Source of the DNA: DATHTC01 sp035456465
Lineage (GTDB): Bacteria > Actinomycetota > Thermoleophilia > Gaiellales > Gaiellaceae
DNA: 64,000 nucleotides
Assembly (NCBI GenBank): GCA_035456465.1
Contig: DATIDD010000058.1
Span: 62,001-126,000 of the forward strand
Direction: 5' to 3'
Shown: positions 17,192-25,161 of the stretch, piece after piece
How the letters are laid out: each line of letters opens with the position of its first letter
Position numbering within the stretch: the stretch's first letter is position 1
Position numbers and translations under genes: made by a program
The notes under the pieces: model-generated
What the model saw: only the letters and a program-made list of their open reading frames with translations
Database searches by the model: none
What the model was told of the DNA's origin: nothing

Positions 17192-17860
17192 ATGAAGGTG
17201 AAGGAGCTGATGACGACCGACGTGGCCACGGTCACGCCGGAGACGTCGTTGAAGGAGGTCGCGTCGATCCTGGCCGCGCGCGGGATCTCCGGGATCCCCG
17301 TCGTCGACGGCGACGCGCACGTGCTCGGAGTCGTCTCGGAGGCGGACATCCTGCTGAAGGAGCAGGGCCGCACGCGCGAGGGCGGGCGCTTCGCCTGGTT
17401 CCTCGAGCCGAAGGCGACGGCCGAGGCCGCGAAGCTGGCGGCGCGGACGGCGGGCGAGGCCATGACGAGCCCGGCCGTGACGGTCGGCCCGGAACGGCCC
17501 GCCTCGGCGGCCGCGCGGATCATGGTCGAGCGCGAGGTCAACCGCCTGCCGGTCGTCAAGGACGAGCGGCTCGTCGGGATCGTCACGCGGGCCGATCTCG
17601 TCCGCGCGTTCACGCGCCCGGACGAGACGATCGAGAAGGAGATCCGCACCGAGGTCGTCGAGCGGGCCCTGTGGCTGGCGCCGGACACCCTCGGCGTGAC
17701 CGTGCGCGAGGGCGAGGTCGAGCTGACGGGCGAGCTGGCGACGCAGACGGACGCCGAGGTGCTCGAGCGGCTCGTCGGCCGCGTCCCCGGAGTCGTCTCG
17801 GTATCGTCGCGCGTGACGTGGCGGGCCAACGACAGCTCGCGCGAGGCGGTCGCGCGCTAG
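17192..17860 (+). CDS. CBS-CBS-BON domain protein
   Basis: Encodes 222 residues from ATG 17192, seven bases after GGAGG. The first CBS motif (MKVKELMTTDVATVTPETSLKEV...VLGVVSEADIL) covers residues 1-55. The second (AGEAMTSPAVTVGPERPAS...LVGIVTRADLV) covers about 85-140. A C-terminal BON domain (ALWLAPDTLGVTVREGEVELTGEL...VPGVVSVSSRV) covers ~155-212. CBS pairs bind adenosyl ligands and sense energy charge; BON domains often contact membranes or phospholipid. CBS proteins of this kind are typical of hypoxia regulons. An inverted-repeat site lies just upstream. Confidence 0.9.
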   Translation: MKVKELMTTDVATVTPETSLKEVASILAARGISGIPVVDGDAHVLGVVSEADILLKEQGRTREGGRFAWFLEPKATAEAAKLAARTAGEAMTSPAVTVGPERPASAAARIMVEREVNRLPVVKDERLVGIVTRADLVRAFTRPDETIEKEIRTEVVERALWLAPDTLGVTVREGEVELTGELATQTDAEVLERLVGRVPGVVSVSSRVTWRANDSSREAVAR

Positions 17861-17864
17861 CCGG

Positions 17865-18206
17865 ATGAGCAGCCCCGCGGGCGGCGCGCCCGCACACGCC
17901 TTCGGCGTGATGGAGGCGGTGCGCCGCCTCCAGGCGGCCGGCGGAGGGTACGAGGTCGTCCACCAGTCTCCGGGCCTCGAGCTCGGCGTCTACGTGCTCG
18001 TCGCGCCCGAGCCCGACCGCCAGCAGCCGCACGACGACGACGAGGTGTACGTGGTGCTCGAGGGCCGGGGCACGCTCGAGGTCGAGGGCACGCTCCTGCC
18101 GCTCGCGGAAGGGGACGCCGCCTTCGTCGCCGCCGGCGCCGACCATCGCTTCACCGGCTACGAGGGCCTCGCCGTGCTCGTCGTGTTCACGCGGCCGCGC
18201 ACGTGA
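17865..18206 (+). CDS. Cupin-domain protein
   Basis: A 113-residue single-domain cupin. Motif 1 is QQPHDDDEVYVVLEGRGTLEVEG, where the usual second metal histidine is missing or replaced by D. Motif 2 is EGDAAFVAAGADHRF. The metal ligands are therefore partly conserved and the activity is unknown. It begins four bases after the CBS-BON stop and its own stop overlaps the acetate kinase start, so the three genes form one transcription unit. Confidence 0.82.
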   Translation: MSSPAGGAPAHAFGVMEAVRRLQAAGGGYEVVHQSPGLELGVYVLVAPEPDRQQPHDDDEVYVVLEGRGTLEVEGTLLPLAEGDAAFVAAGADHRFTGYEGLAVLVVFTRPRT

Positions 18207-19129
18207 GCGACCGCGTCCTCGTCGTCAACGCCGGATCGACGAGCCTCAAGCTCGGCGTCGTCGCGGCGGACGGGACGGCGGAGGCGCTCGCGTCCCTCGA
18301 CGCCGCGCCGCGCGAGGGGATCCTCGCGGTCGGGCACCGCGTGGTCCACGGCGGAGCCCGGTTCCGGGAGCCGGCGCTCCTCGACGACGAGGTCGAGGCG
18401 GCGATCCGCGCGCTGACTCCGCTCGCGCCGCTCCACAACGCCCCCGCGCTGCGCGGAATCGAGGCCGCGCGAAAGGCGCTCCCGGCGCTGCGCCAGGTCG
18501 CGGTGTTCGACACCGCCTTCCACGCGAGCCTCCCGCCGGAGGCCGCCACGTACGCCGTGCCGGCCAGGTGGCGGGAGGAGTGGGGCGTGCGCCGCTACGG
18601 CTTCCACGGCCTCTCGGTGCAGTGGGCGGCCGAGCAGATCAGCGTGCCGCGGCTCGTCGTCTGCCACCTCGGCGGCGGCTCCTCGGTCACCGCCGTCCGC
18701 GACGGCCGCTCGGTGGAGACCACGATGGGCTTCTCGCCGCTCGAGGGCGTCCCGATGGCGACGCGCTCGGGCTCGGTCGACCCCGGCGCTCTGCTGTACC
18801 TGCTCCGGGAGCACGGCTTCACCGTCGCCGAGCTCGACGCCGCGCTCGAGCACGAGTCCGGGCTGGCCGCGCTCGGCGGCCTCGACGACCCGCTCGGGTT
18901 CGCCGTCTACACGTACCGCGTCGCGTGCGCCGTCGCGTCCGCCTCGGTCGCGCTCGGGGGGCTCGACGCCGTCGCGTTCACAGCCGGGGTGGGCGAGAAC
19001 CGCGCCGACGTCCGCGACGCGGTGGCCGAGCGGCTCGCCTTCATCGGCCCGTTCCGCGTGGAGGTCGTGCCGGCGCGCGAGGACGTCGTGATCGCGCGCG
19101 CGGTCCGGGCGCTCCTCGGCGCGCGCTGA
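18203..19129 (+). CDS. ackA: Short acetate kinase family protein
   Basis: Encodes 308 residues, about 90 shorter than typical acetate kinase. The catalytic set is nevertheless present: VVNAGSTSLKL, GHRVVHGG, APLHNA, FDTAFH, GFHGLS, CHLGGGSSV, TRSGSVDPG, FTAGVGENRADVR and the late Glu in REDVVIA. The missing length falls in the N-terminal insert after the first strand and in loops after ESGLAAL and before the C-terminus. It should convert acetyl phosphate (or propionyl phosphate) and ADP to acetate and ATP. No phosphotransacetylase is visible in the window. The GTG start overlaps the cupin stop (GTGA). Confidence 0.87.
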   Translation: MSDRVLVVNAGSTSLKLGVVAADGTAEALASLDAAPREGILAVGHRVVHGGARFREPALLDDEVEAAIRALTPLAPLHNAPALRGIEAARKALPALRQVAVFDTAFHASLPPEAATYAVPARWREEWGVRRYGFHGLSVQWAAEQISVPRLVVCHLGGGSSVTAVRDGRSVETTMGFSPLEGVPMATRSGSVDPGALLYLLREHGFTVAELDAALEHESGLAALGGLDDPLGFAVYTYRVACAVASASVALGGLDAVAFTAGVGENRADVRDAVAERLAFIGPFRVEVVPAREDVVIARAVRALLGAR

Positions 19130-19153
19130 GGCGCGCGCGGATCGGCTCCGAGC

Positions 19154-19615
19154 TCAGTCCGAGGTCGGAGCGGCCGGCCGGGCGACGATGCGTGCCAGGT
19201 CGAGCGTCGAGACGATCCCGAGCGGACGGTAGGCCTCCGGCTCGGTCACGACCACGTGGGCCGTGCCGTACTCGGACATCAGCTGCGCCGCACGGCGGAG
19301 CGTCTCGTCGGGCCCGACGGTCACGACCGGCGTCGCCGCGGTGCCGCCTGCGGACCGTCCCTCGAGGTCGCCGTCGGCGACGGCGGCGGCGAGGTCCAGG
19401 TCCGAGACGATGCCCCAGACGCCCGCACCGGTGTCGTCCTCGCCGTCGGTGAAGACGACGACGCAGTGCACGCGGTAGGCGTCCATCATCCGCGCGACGG
19501 TGACGAGCGGAGCCTCCGGCGGGCACGTGAGCACGCCCGGATGCATCGCCTGCGCCACCGTCATCGACGCGACGTCATCGGTGACCGGCCTGTCGATTGA
19601 CTGCACCTCTGTCAT
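19154..19615 (-). CDS. CBS-domain pair protein
   Basis: About 153 residues containing two CBS motifs: MTVAQAMHPGVLTCPPEAPLVTVARMM...WGIVSDLDLAAAV, then TAATPVVTVGPDETLRRAAQLM...LGIVSTLDLARIV. Such a minimal pair normally binds AMP/ATP or related ligands as a dimer. ATG 19615 is preferred; a longer frame to 19666 would start inside the region containing CTCCCGATGGC, shared with the site upstream of the CBS-BON gene. It converges on acetate kinase and diverges from the small gene at 19723. Confidence 0.83.
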   Translation of the reverse strand: MTEVQSIDRPVTDDVASMTVAQAMHPGVLTCPPEAPLVTVARMMDAYRVHCVVVFTDGEDDTGAGVWGIVSDLDLAAAVADGDLEGRSAGGTAATPVVTVGPDETLRRAAQLMSEYGTAHVVVTEPEAYRPLGIVSTLDLARIVARPAAPTSD

Positions 19616-19722
19616 GGCGCCATCGTCGCAGCCGGCCGGGGCGGCGCCATCGGGAGAAATCCGCACGGCCGTTCCGACGGCGCACCGATGCCCGCGCCCG
19701 CCCGCGACGTCACGCTGGCGCC

Positions 19723-20031
19723 GTGGACCGGATTGCGGTGATCGCGCCGTTGCGCGAGGGCGCGGAGGACGAGGCGCTGGCGCTCGTGGTGGACGGGCCG
19801 CCGTTCGACCCCGAGGAGGCCGGCCTCGCCGCCCACTGGGTCTTCCTCTCGCGGACGGAGGTCGTGTTCGTGTTCGAGGGCGCGTTCGTCGAGAACGCCG
19901 TCCGCGACCTCGTCGACGACCCCGTGATCTCGTCGACCTTCGCCCGCTGGGGCCCCCTGCTCGCGGGCGCCCCGCGGCTCGCGCACGAGCGCTACCGCTG
20001 GCCGGCCTGGACCGAGGCCGAGGGCGGGTAG
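19723..20031 (+). CDS. Small hypothetical protein, possible ferredoxin-like fold
   Basis: Encodes 102 residues from GTG 19723 (MDRIAVIAPLREGAEDEALALV...HWVFLSRTEVVFVFEGAFVENAVRDLV). The beta-alpha-beta pattern recalls dimeric alpha/beta-barrel or antibiotic-biosynthesis-monooxygenase-like small proteins. I cannot name the family. CCGATGCCC (19685-19693) stands 38 bases upstream. It is divergent from the CBS pair gene and convergent with the response regulator. Confidence 0.6.
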   Translation: MDRIAVIAPLREGAEDEALALVVDGPPFDPEEAGLAAHWVFLSRTEVVFVFEGAFVENAVRDLVDDPVISSTFARWGPLLAGAPRLAHERYRWPAWTEAEGG

Positions 20032-20046
20032 CCCCGCCCCTCCCCG

Positions 20047-20724
20047 CTAGCCGGCGCCTTCCTCGCTCTCGTCCGACTCGAGCAGGCCGCGGGCGAGCGC
20101 GTAGCGCACGAGCTCGGCTCGGGTCGAGAGGCGCAGCTTCTGCATGATGTGCGCGCGGTGGGTCTCGGCCGTGCGGACGGAGATGTACAGCATCTTCGCG
20201 ATCTCCTGGTTCGTGTGGCCCAGCGCCAGCAGGCGCAGCACCTCGCGCTCGCGCTCCGAGAGCGGGTCCTCCTCGGCCCGCTGCCGCGCCTCCGCCTCGG
20301 CCGCGACGAGCCGGGCGCCGAGCGCCGGGTGGACGTAGCGGCCGCCGTTCGCGACCTCGCGGACGGCCGCGACCACTTCGGCGTCGACGGCCTCCTTCAG
20401 CACGTACCCGGAGGCGCCGGCGGAGAAGGCCTCGCGCACGTAGCTCGGGTCGTCCTGCATCGAGAGCACGAGCACACGAGCCTCGGGCGCGGCCTCGAGC
20501 ACGCTCGGGATCGCCTCGATCCCGCCCTTCTCGGGCATGACCACGTCCATCAGCACGACGTCGGGCGTGTTCTCGATCGTCTCGTAGATCGCCTGCCGGC
20601 CGTTGCCGGCCTCGCCGACGACGCGGATGTCGGGCTGGGCGTCGAGCAGCATGCGCAGGCCGGCGCGGACGACCGCGTGGTCGTCGACGATCAGCACGCG
20701 GATCTGCTTCCTGGACTTGCTCAC
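20047..20724 (-). CDS. NarL/LuxR-type response regulator
   Basis: Encodes 225 residues. The receiver domain (residues ~7-125) has acidic pocket D14/D15, phospho-acceptor D60 (VVLMDVVMP), S88 and K110 (YVLKEA). The C-terminal LuxR helix-turn-helix (LSEREREVLRLLALGHTNQEIAKMLYISVRTAETHRAHIMQKL) covers ~155-215. It overlaps the histidine kinase stop by four bases, so kinase and regulator are one operon. By gene context it is the best candidate to control the surrounding stress genes and to bind the ATCGG-N8-CSGAT sites; this is inference. Confidence 0.95.
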   Translation of the reverse strand: MSKSRKQIRVLIVDDHAVVRAGLRMLLDAQPDIRVVGEAGNGRQAIYETIENTPDVVLMDVVMPEKGGIEAIPSVLEAAPEARVLVLSMQDDPSYVREAFSAGASGYVLKEAVDAEVVAAVREVANGGRYVHPALGARLVAAEAEARQRAEEDPLSEREREVLRLLALGHTNQEIAKMLYISVRTAETHRAHIMQKLRLSTRAELVRYALARGLLESDESEEGAG

Positions 20725-22379
20725 CGCACCGGAACCTCTACCACCAACGTCGTGCCCGCGCCGTGGGAGGACTCGATCCCGAGCCGCCCGCCGACGAGCG
20801 CGATCCGCTCCCGCATGCCGACGAGCCCGAGGCCGCCGGTGGCGGTCTCCACCACCTCCGCGGGGTCGAACCCCTCGCCGTCGTCCTCGATCACCGCGAC
20901 GACGGACGCGCCCTTCTGCGTCAGCAGGACGCTCACGTTGCGCGCGCGCGCGTGCTTGACGACGTTCGTGAGCGCCTCCTGCACGATGCGGTAGAGCGCG
21001 GTCTCCGCCTCGGCCGGCAGCCGCTCGCGCCGCAGCCGCGACTCGAGGTCGACGGCGATGCCGGTCTGCGCGCGGAACGTCTCGATCAGCCGGTCGAGCG
21101 CGGGCACGAGCCCGAAGTCGTCCAGCGCCTTCGGCCGCAGCTCGATCGCCAGCCTGCGCACGTCCTGGAGCGTCGAGACGACGAGCTCGCGCATCTCGGC
21201 GATCGCCTCGCGCACGCGCTCGGCGTCTGCCTCCTCGAGCGAGCGGAGGCCGAGCAGGATCGACGTCAGCGCCTGTCCCGTCTCGTCGTGCAGCTCCCGC
21301 GCGAGGCGCTTGCGCTCGAGCTCCTGCGCCTCCACGACGCGCCGGACGGCCTCGCGGCTGACCCGCTGCGAGAGATCGATCGCGGTCGCGGCGCGCGACG
21401 CGAGGGTCTCGGCGACGCGCAGGTCGTCCGAGGTGAAGCGCGGGTCGGCGCCCTGCTTGTCGAACGCCGCGAGCAGGCCGATCGCGCTGTCGCGATGGAG
21501 CAGCGGCACGTACAGCGCGGAGCGCCCGCCGAGCTGCCGCGCGACCTCGACGCTCACCTCCGGGTCGTCGAGGAGCGAGTCGACCCGCTCGGAGCGCCGC
21601 CGCTCCAGCACCCGGCCGCCCTTCGAGTCGTGCAGCGGGAACTCGACCGCGCCGGCCTCCTCCGCACCCTCGCCGTCCGCCGCGCGCACGCGCAGCACGT
21701 CGCCCTCCGGCTGGAGGATGAGCACGAGGCGCGCGTCGAGCAGCTCGCGCAGGCGCGTCGCGACGAGCGCCAGCAGCCGGGGCAGGTCGAACTCCTCCGC
21801 GAGCGCGTTCCCGACCTCGGTCAGCGACTCGAGCTGGCGCAGCCAGCGCGTGGCCGACTCGTAGAGCCGCGCGTTCTCGATCGCGACGGCCGCCTGGGCG
21901 GCGAGCAGGCGGAGCAGGTCCTCGTCCTCGTCGGTGAAGTCGCCCCCGCCCTCCTTCTCGGTCAGGTACAGGTTCCCGTAGGCGACTCCGCGCAGCAGGA
22001 TCGGCACGCCGAGGAACGTGTGCATCTCCGGATGGCCGGGCGGGAACCCGACCGAGCGCGGGTCGTCCGCGAGCTCGTGGAGCCGAAGGGGCTGGGCGTC
22101 GCGGATGAGCACGCCGAGGATCCCGCGGCCGTGCGGGAGCTCGCCGATGAGCTCGTGCGTCTCCGCGTCGACGCCGTAGGTGAGGAACCGCTCCAGCCGT
22201 TGCCCGCTCCGGTCGATCACGCCGAGGGCGGCGTAGCGGGCGCCGGTCAGCCGCGCCGCCGATTCGATCAGCCGCTGGAGCAGCGACTCCAGCGACAGCT
22301 CGCTGCTCAGCGCGATGCCCGCCTGGACGAGCTCGCGCAGGCGCTCCTGCGACCCGGTCTCCCGCTCGTGGGTAGCCAT
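20721..22379 (-). CDS. GAF-GAF sensor histidine kinase (DosS/NreB-like layout)
   Basis: Encodes 552 residues from ATG 22379, set by the family N-terminus; a longer frame to 22493 crosses the divergent promoter. Two GAF domains occupy ~25-180 and ~200-345. The first contains GHPEMHTFLGVPILLRGVAYGNLYLTEK and ends DEDEDLLRLLAAQAAVAIENARLYE, closely similar in pattern to mycobacterial DosS/DosT. A HisKA_3 box follows (ERKRLARELHDETGQALTSILLGL, phospho-His in ELHDE), then HATPase_c with VVKHARARNVSV and DDGEGFD. There is no membrane segment, so it is a cytosolic sensor. In DosS the first GAF binds heme; a histidine in HPEMH is a possible ligand, not proven. Confidence 0.93.
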   Translation of the reverse strand: MATHERETGSQERLRELVQAGIALSSELSLESLLQRLIESAARLTGARYAALGVIDRSGQRLERFLTYGVDAETHELIGELPHGRGILGVLIRDAQPLRLHELADDPRSVGFPPGHPEMHTFLGVPILLRGVAYGNLYLTEKEGGGDFTDEDEDLLRLLAAQAAVAIENARLYESATRWLRQLESLTEVGNALAEEFDLPRLLALVATRLRELLDARLVLILQPEGDVLRVRAADGEGAEEAGAVEFPLHDSKGGRVLERRRSERVDSLLDDPEVSVEVARQLGGRSALYVPLLHRDSAIGLLAAFDKQGADPRFTSDDLRVAETLASRAATAIDLSQRVSREAVRRVVEAQELERKRLARELHDETGQALTSILLGLRSLEEADAERVREAIAEMRELVVSTLQDVRRLAIELRPKALDDFGLVPALDRLIETFRAQTGIAVDLESRLRRERLPAEAETALYRIVQEALTNVVKHARARNVSVLLTQKGASVVAVIEDDGEGFDPAEVVETATGGLGLVGMRERIALVGGRLGIESSHGAGTTLVVEVPVR

Positions 22380-22429
22380 CGAGCCGCAGTATCTCAGTGG
22401 TGTCGGGGGGTCAGGGGATTCGCGGACTC

Positions 22430-22452
22430 CCATCGGCGGCACCGCGGATGCG
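22430..22452 (+). promoter_or_regulatory. Inverted-repeat site 2 (ATCGG-N8-CGGAT) between kinase and sigma factor genes
   Basis: ATCGGCGGCACCGCGGAT occupies 22432-22449, followed by GCG. It lies in the 107-base divergent region between the histidine kinase (starting 22379) and the sigma factor (starting 22487), so it could serve both, including autoregulation of the two-component system. Confidence 0.5.
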
Positions 22453-22486
22453 GCGCACTCGGGCCGCATGGCACAACAGGATCGAG

Positions 22487-23347
22487 ATGACAACGACGCT
22501 GGCGGAGCCAGAGCTGGAGCCGCTCGAGGCGGACGACAGGAGCGGCGACACCGACGGCCTCCAGCTGTTCCTCAACGAGATCACGCGCCGGCCGCTGCTG
22601 AATGCGGCCGAGGAGGTCCAGCTCTCGAAGCGGGTCGAGCGCGGCGACCCGGTCGCCAAGCGCAGGATGATCGAGTCGAACCTCCGCCTCGTCGTCTCGG
22701 TGGCGAAGCCGTACCGCGGTCTCGGCGTGCCCTTCCTCGATCTGATCCAGGAGGGCTCGATCGGGCTCAACCGCGCGGTGGAGAAGTTCGACTGGCGTCG
22801 CGGCTACAAGTTCTCGACGTACGCGACCTGGTGGATCCGGCAGGCCGTGCAGCGCGCGGTCACGCGGCAGGCGCGGACGATCCGGCTCCCGGTCCACGTC
22901 GTCGAGCGCCAGCACCGGCTCCTGCGGGCGGCGTCCGACCTCGAGGCTGCGCTCGGACGCGAGCCGACGCGCCGCGAGCTCGCGGAGGAGACGGGGCTGA
23001 CGCAGCGGCAGATCGAGGAGACCGTGCAGGCGACGCAGCCGCCGGTGTCGCTGAACCAGTCGGTGGGCTCGGAGGCCGAGGACGAGCTCGGCGACCTCGT
23101 GCCCGACGAGCTGGCCCAGGACCCGGTGGCCGAGACCGAGGCGCTCGAGACCCGCACACGCGTGCTGCGGGCGCTCCAGGAGCTCCCACCGCGGGAGCGG
23201 ACGGTGCTCGAGGAGCGCTTCGGCCTCCACGGCGAGACGCGCACGCTGGAGGACATCGCCGCCGACTTCGGCGTGACGCGCGAGCGCGTCCGGCAGCTCG
23301 AGAAGCAGGCGCTGCGCAAGCTGGCGGCGCTGTCCACCGATCGCTAG
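22487..23347 (+). CDS. Group 2 sigma-70 factor (RpoD-like)
   Basis: A 286-residue sigma factor lacking region 1.1. Region 1.2/2 includes LQLFLNEITRRPLLNAAEEVQLSKRVE, NLRLVVSVAKPYRGLGVPFLDLIQEGSIGLNRAVEKFDWRRGYKFSTYATWWIRQAVQRA (core binding and -10 recognition). Region 3 and region 4 (LPPRERTVLEERFGL...TLEDIAADFGVTRERVRQLEKQALRKL) are complete. Group 2 factors typically steer transcription in stationary or stress states. ATG 22487 follows AGGATCGAG; an alternative frame upstream would read through the promoter. It is divergent from the sensor kinase and precedes the mini-Hsp20-like gene. Confidence 0.93.
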   Translation: MTTTLAEPELEPLEADDRSGDTDGLQLFLNEITRRPLLNAAEEVQLSKRVERGDPVAKRRMIESNLRLVVSVAKPYRGLGVPFLDLIQEGSIGLNRAVEKFDWRRGYKFSTYATWWIRQAVQRAVTRQARTIRLPVHVVERQHRLLRAASDLEAALGREPTRRELAEETGLTQRQIEETVQATQPPVSLNQSVGSEAEDELGDLVPDELAQDPVAETEALETRTRVLRALQELPPRERTVLEERFGLHGETRTLEDIAADFGVTRERVRQLEKQALRKLAALSTDR

Positions 23348-23385
23348 GCCGCCGGCCGGGGCGCCTCGGTAGTCCTCCGCACGCG

Positions 23386-23408
23386 CGATCGGCGCAGCGT
23401 CGGATGCC
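23386..23408 (+). promoter_or_regulatory. Inverted-repeat site 3 (ATCGG-N8-CGGAT) upstream of mini-Hsp20-like gene
   Basis: ATCGGCGCAGCGTCGGAT occupies 23388-23405, with CG before and GCC after. The right half begins 54 bases before the ATG at 23455, nearly the same distance as site 1 from its gene. Confidence 0.55.
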
Positions 23409-23454
23409 CGGCCGCGCGCGCTCCGCGAAAGTCTGGGGAGCGAAAGGAGGGCTG

Positions 23455-23655
23455 ATGACCACGACGCAACTGCCGCCGGTCCCGACCGCCCTGGTGCTGG
23501 AGCAGGACCAGGCGCTCGTGGTGGAGATCGACCTGCCGGCGACGGAGCCGGCGTTCACCGTGGACGTCGCGGCGCACCGGATCACCGTCACCGTGCCGTG
23601 CGAGCGGCCGTCCCGTCACGAGTGGCACGTGAACCCGGACGTCGTCCCCGACTGA
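23455..23655 (+). CDS. Mini Hsp20-like small protein (66 residues)
   Basis: Encodes 66 residues behind a strong AAAGGAGG ribosome binding site, ending in TGA at 23655. The pattern ALVVEIDLPATEPAFTVDVAAHRITVTVP resembles the first strands of an alpha-crystallin domain (...EIDLPG...VTVEV...LTV), but the rest of the ~90-residue domain and the C-terminal IxI motif are absent. The tail is RPSRHEWHVNPDVVPD. It may be a truncated or specialised small heat-shock-like protein; the assignment rests on pattern only. A site of the island motif lies 47-69 bases upstream, which supports it as a real, regulated gene. Confidence 0.6.
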   Translation: MTTTQLPPVPTALVLEQDQALVVEIDLPATEPAFTVDVAAHRITVTVPCERPSRHEWHVNPDVVPD

Positions 23656-23820
23656 CCGCCCTCGACCAGGAGTCCCACGTGTCCGCGCCGACGACCGCGA
23701 GTGGCCCACAGAAGCCGACGAGGCGCCGCCGAGGCTGCGGACGGCAGACGTGAGCGGCTCCCCGTGCATCCGGCCTCGTCCCCTCGGCGGGGCCGGGTGC
23801 TCCCTGCGAAAGGAGACTCG

Positions 23821-25161
23821 ATGCGCAAGCTGGTGATCATGGGAGCGGGAGGCCGCGACTTCCACAACTTCAACGTCGCGTTCCGCAACGACCCCGAGAC
23901 GCGGGTGGTGGCGTTCACCGCGACGCAGATCCCCGGGATCGACCGCCGGATCTACCCCTCCTCGCTGGCGGGCACGCGGTACCCGGACGGGATCCCGATC
24001 CGCCCCGAGGAGGAGCTCGAGGCGATCGTCGCCGAGCACAGGGTCGACGAGGTCGTGCTCGCCTACTCCGACCTCTCGCACGAGGACGTGATGCACCACG
24101 CCTCGCGCGTGCTCGCGACCGGCGCGACCTTCACGCTCCTGGGCCCGAAGGAGACGATGCTGGAGTCGAGGAAGCCCGTCGTCGCCGTCGGCGCCGTCCG
24201 CACCGGCTGCGGCAAGAGCCAGACGAGCCGGCGGATCGGGCGGATCCTGCTCGACGCCGGCCTCAAGGTCGCACTCGTGCGCCATCCGATGCCGTACGGC
24301 GACCTCGAGCGGATGCGCGTGCAGCGCTTCGCGACCCGGGCCGACATCGACGCGTCCCATCCCACGATCGAGGAGCGCGAGGAGTACGAGGCGCCGGTCG
24401 CGATGGGGATGGTCATGTACGCGGGCGTCGACTACTCCGCGATCCTGGCGCAGGCGCAGGAGGAGGCCGACGTGATCGTCTGGGACGGCGGGAACAACGA
24501 CTTCCCGTTCTTCCGGCCCGACCTGTTCGTCGTGGTCACCGACCCGCTCCGCCCCGGGCACGAGCTTCGCTACCACCCCGGCGAGACGAACCTGCGCATG
24601 GCCGACGTGGTCGTCGTCAACAAGGTCGACTCGGCGCCGCTCGACGCGATCGAGCACGTGCTCGCCGACATCCGCGCGGTGAATCCGACCGCGAAGGTCG
24701 TGAAGGCGGCGTCGCCCGTGACGCTCGACGACGGGCCGTCGCTGATGAACGCCTCGGTGCTCGTGATCGAGGATGGCCCGACGATCACCCACGGCGGGAT
24801 GCCGTTCGGCGCCGGCACGGTCGCGGCGCAGGCGGCGCGCGTGGGGATGCGGGTCGACCCGCGCGAGACCGCCGTCGGCTCGCTTCGCCGGGTCTTCGAG
24901 GAGTTCCCGCACATCGGCGCGGTGCTGCCCGCGATGGGCTACTCCGACGAGCAGCTCCGCGAGCTCGAGCAGACGATCAACGCCGTCGAGTGCGACGCCG
25001 TCATCACCGGGACGCCGATCGACCTGGCGCGCCTGATCGACTCGCGCCATCCGATCCGGCACGTGACCTACGACCTGGAGGAGATCGGCGAGCCGACGCT
25101 CGCGCAGGCGCTCGTGCCGCTGATCGCCGCGACGAAGGTCGCTCCGCTCGTCAGCGCGTAG
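23821..25161 (+). CDS. Cyclic 2,3-diphosphoglycerate synthase-type GTPase
   Basis: Encodes 446 residues from ATG 23821 behind AAAGGAG. Residues ~1-110 form an N-terminal nucleotide-binding-like domain (KLVIMGAGGRDFHNFNVAFRNDPETRVVAFTATQIPGI). A P-loop follows (GAVRTGCGKSQTSRRIGRIL, ~120-140), then IVWDGGNNDFPFFRPDLFVVV and the NKVD specificity motif (VVVVNKVDSAPL). The family (COG2403) includes archaeal cyclic 2,3-diphosphoglycerate synthase; bacterial members often lie near carbamate kinase and ornithine carbamoyltransferase genes, as here. Making the thermoprotectant cDPG is possible but unproven in bacteria. Its 3' end overlaps the converging glycosyltransferase gene by 11 bases. Confidence 0.85.
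   Translation: MRKLVIMGAGGRDFHNFNVAFRNDPETRVVAFTATQIPGIDRRIYPSSLAGTRYPDGIPIRPEEELEAIVAEHRVDEVVLAYSDLSHEDVMHHASRVLATGATFTLLGPKETMLESRKPVVAVGAVRTGCGKSQTSRRIGRILLDAGLKVALVRHPMPYGDLERMRVQRFATRADIDASHPTIEEREEYEAPVAMGMVMYAGVDYSAILAQAQEEADVIVWDGGNNDFPFFRPDLFVVVTDPLRPGHELRYHPGETNLRMADVVVVNKVDSAPLDAIEHVLADIRAVNPTAKVVKAASPVTLDDGPSLMNASVLVIEDGPTITHGGMPFGAGTVAAQAARVGMRVDPRETAVGSLRRVFEEFPHIGAVLPAMGYSDEQLRELEQTINAVECDAVITGTPIDLARLIDSRHPIRHVTYDLEEIGEPTLAQALVPLIAATKVAPLVSA

Noticed and set aside
17865..18206. Cupin assigned as a specific dioxygenase or isomerase
   Set aside because: The metal-binding histidines are incomplete and single-domain cupins cannot be assigned a reaction from context alone.
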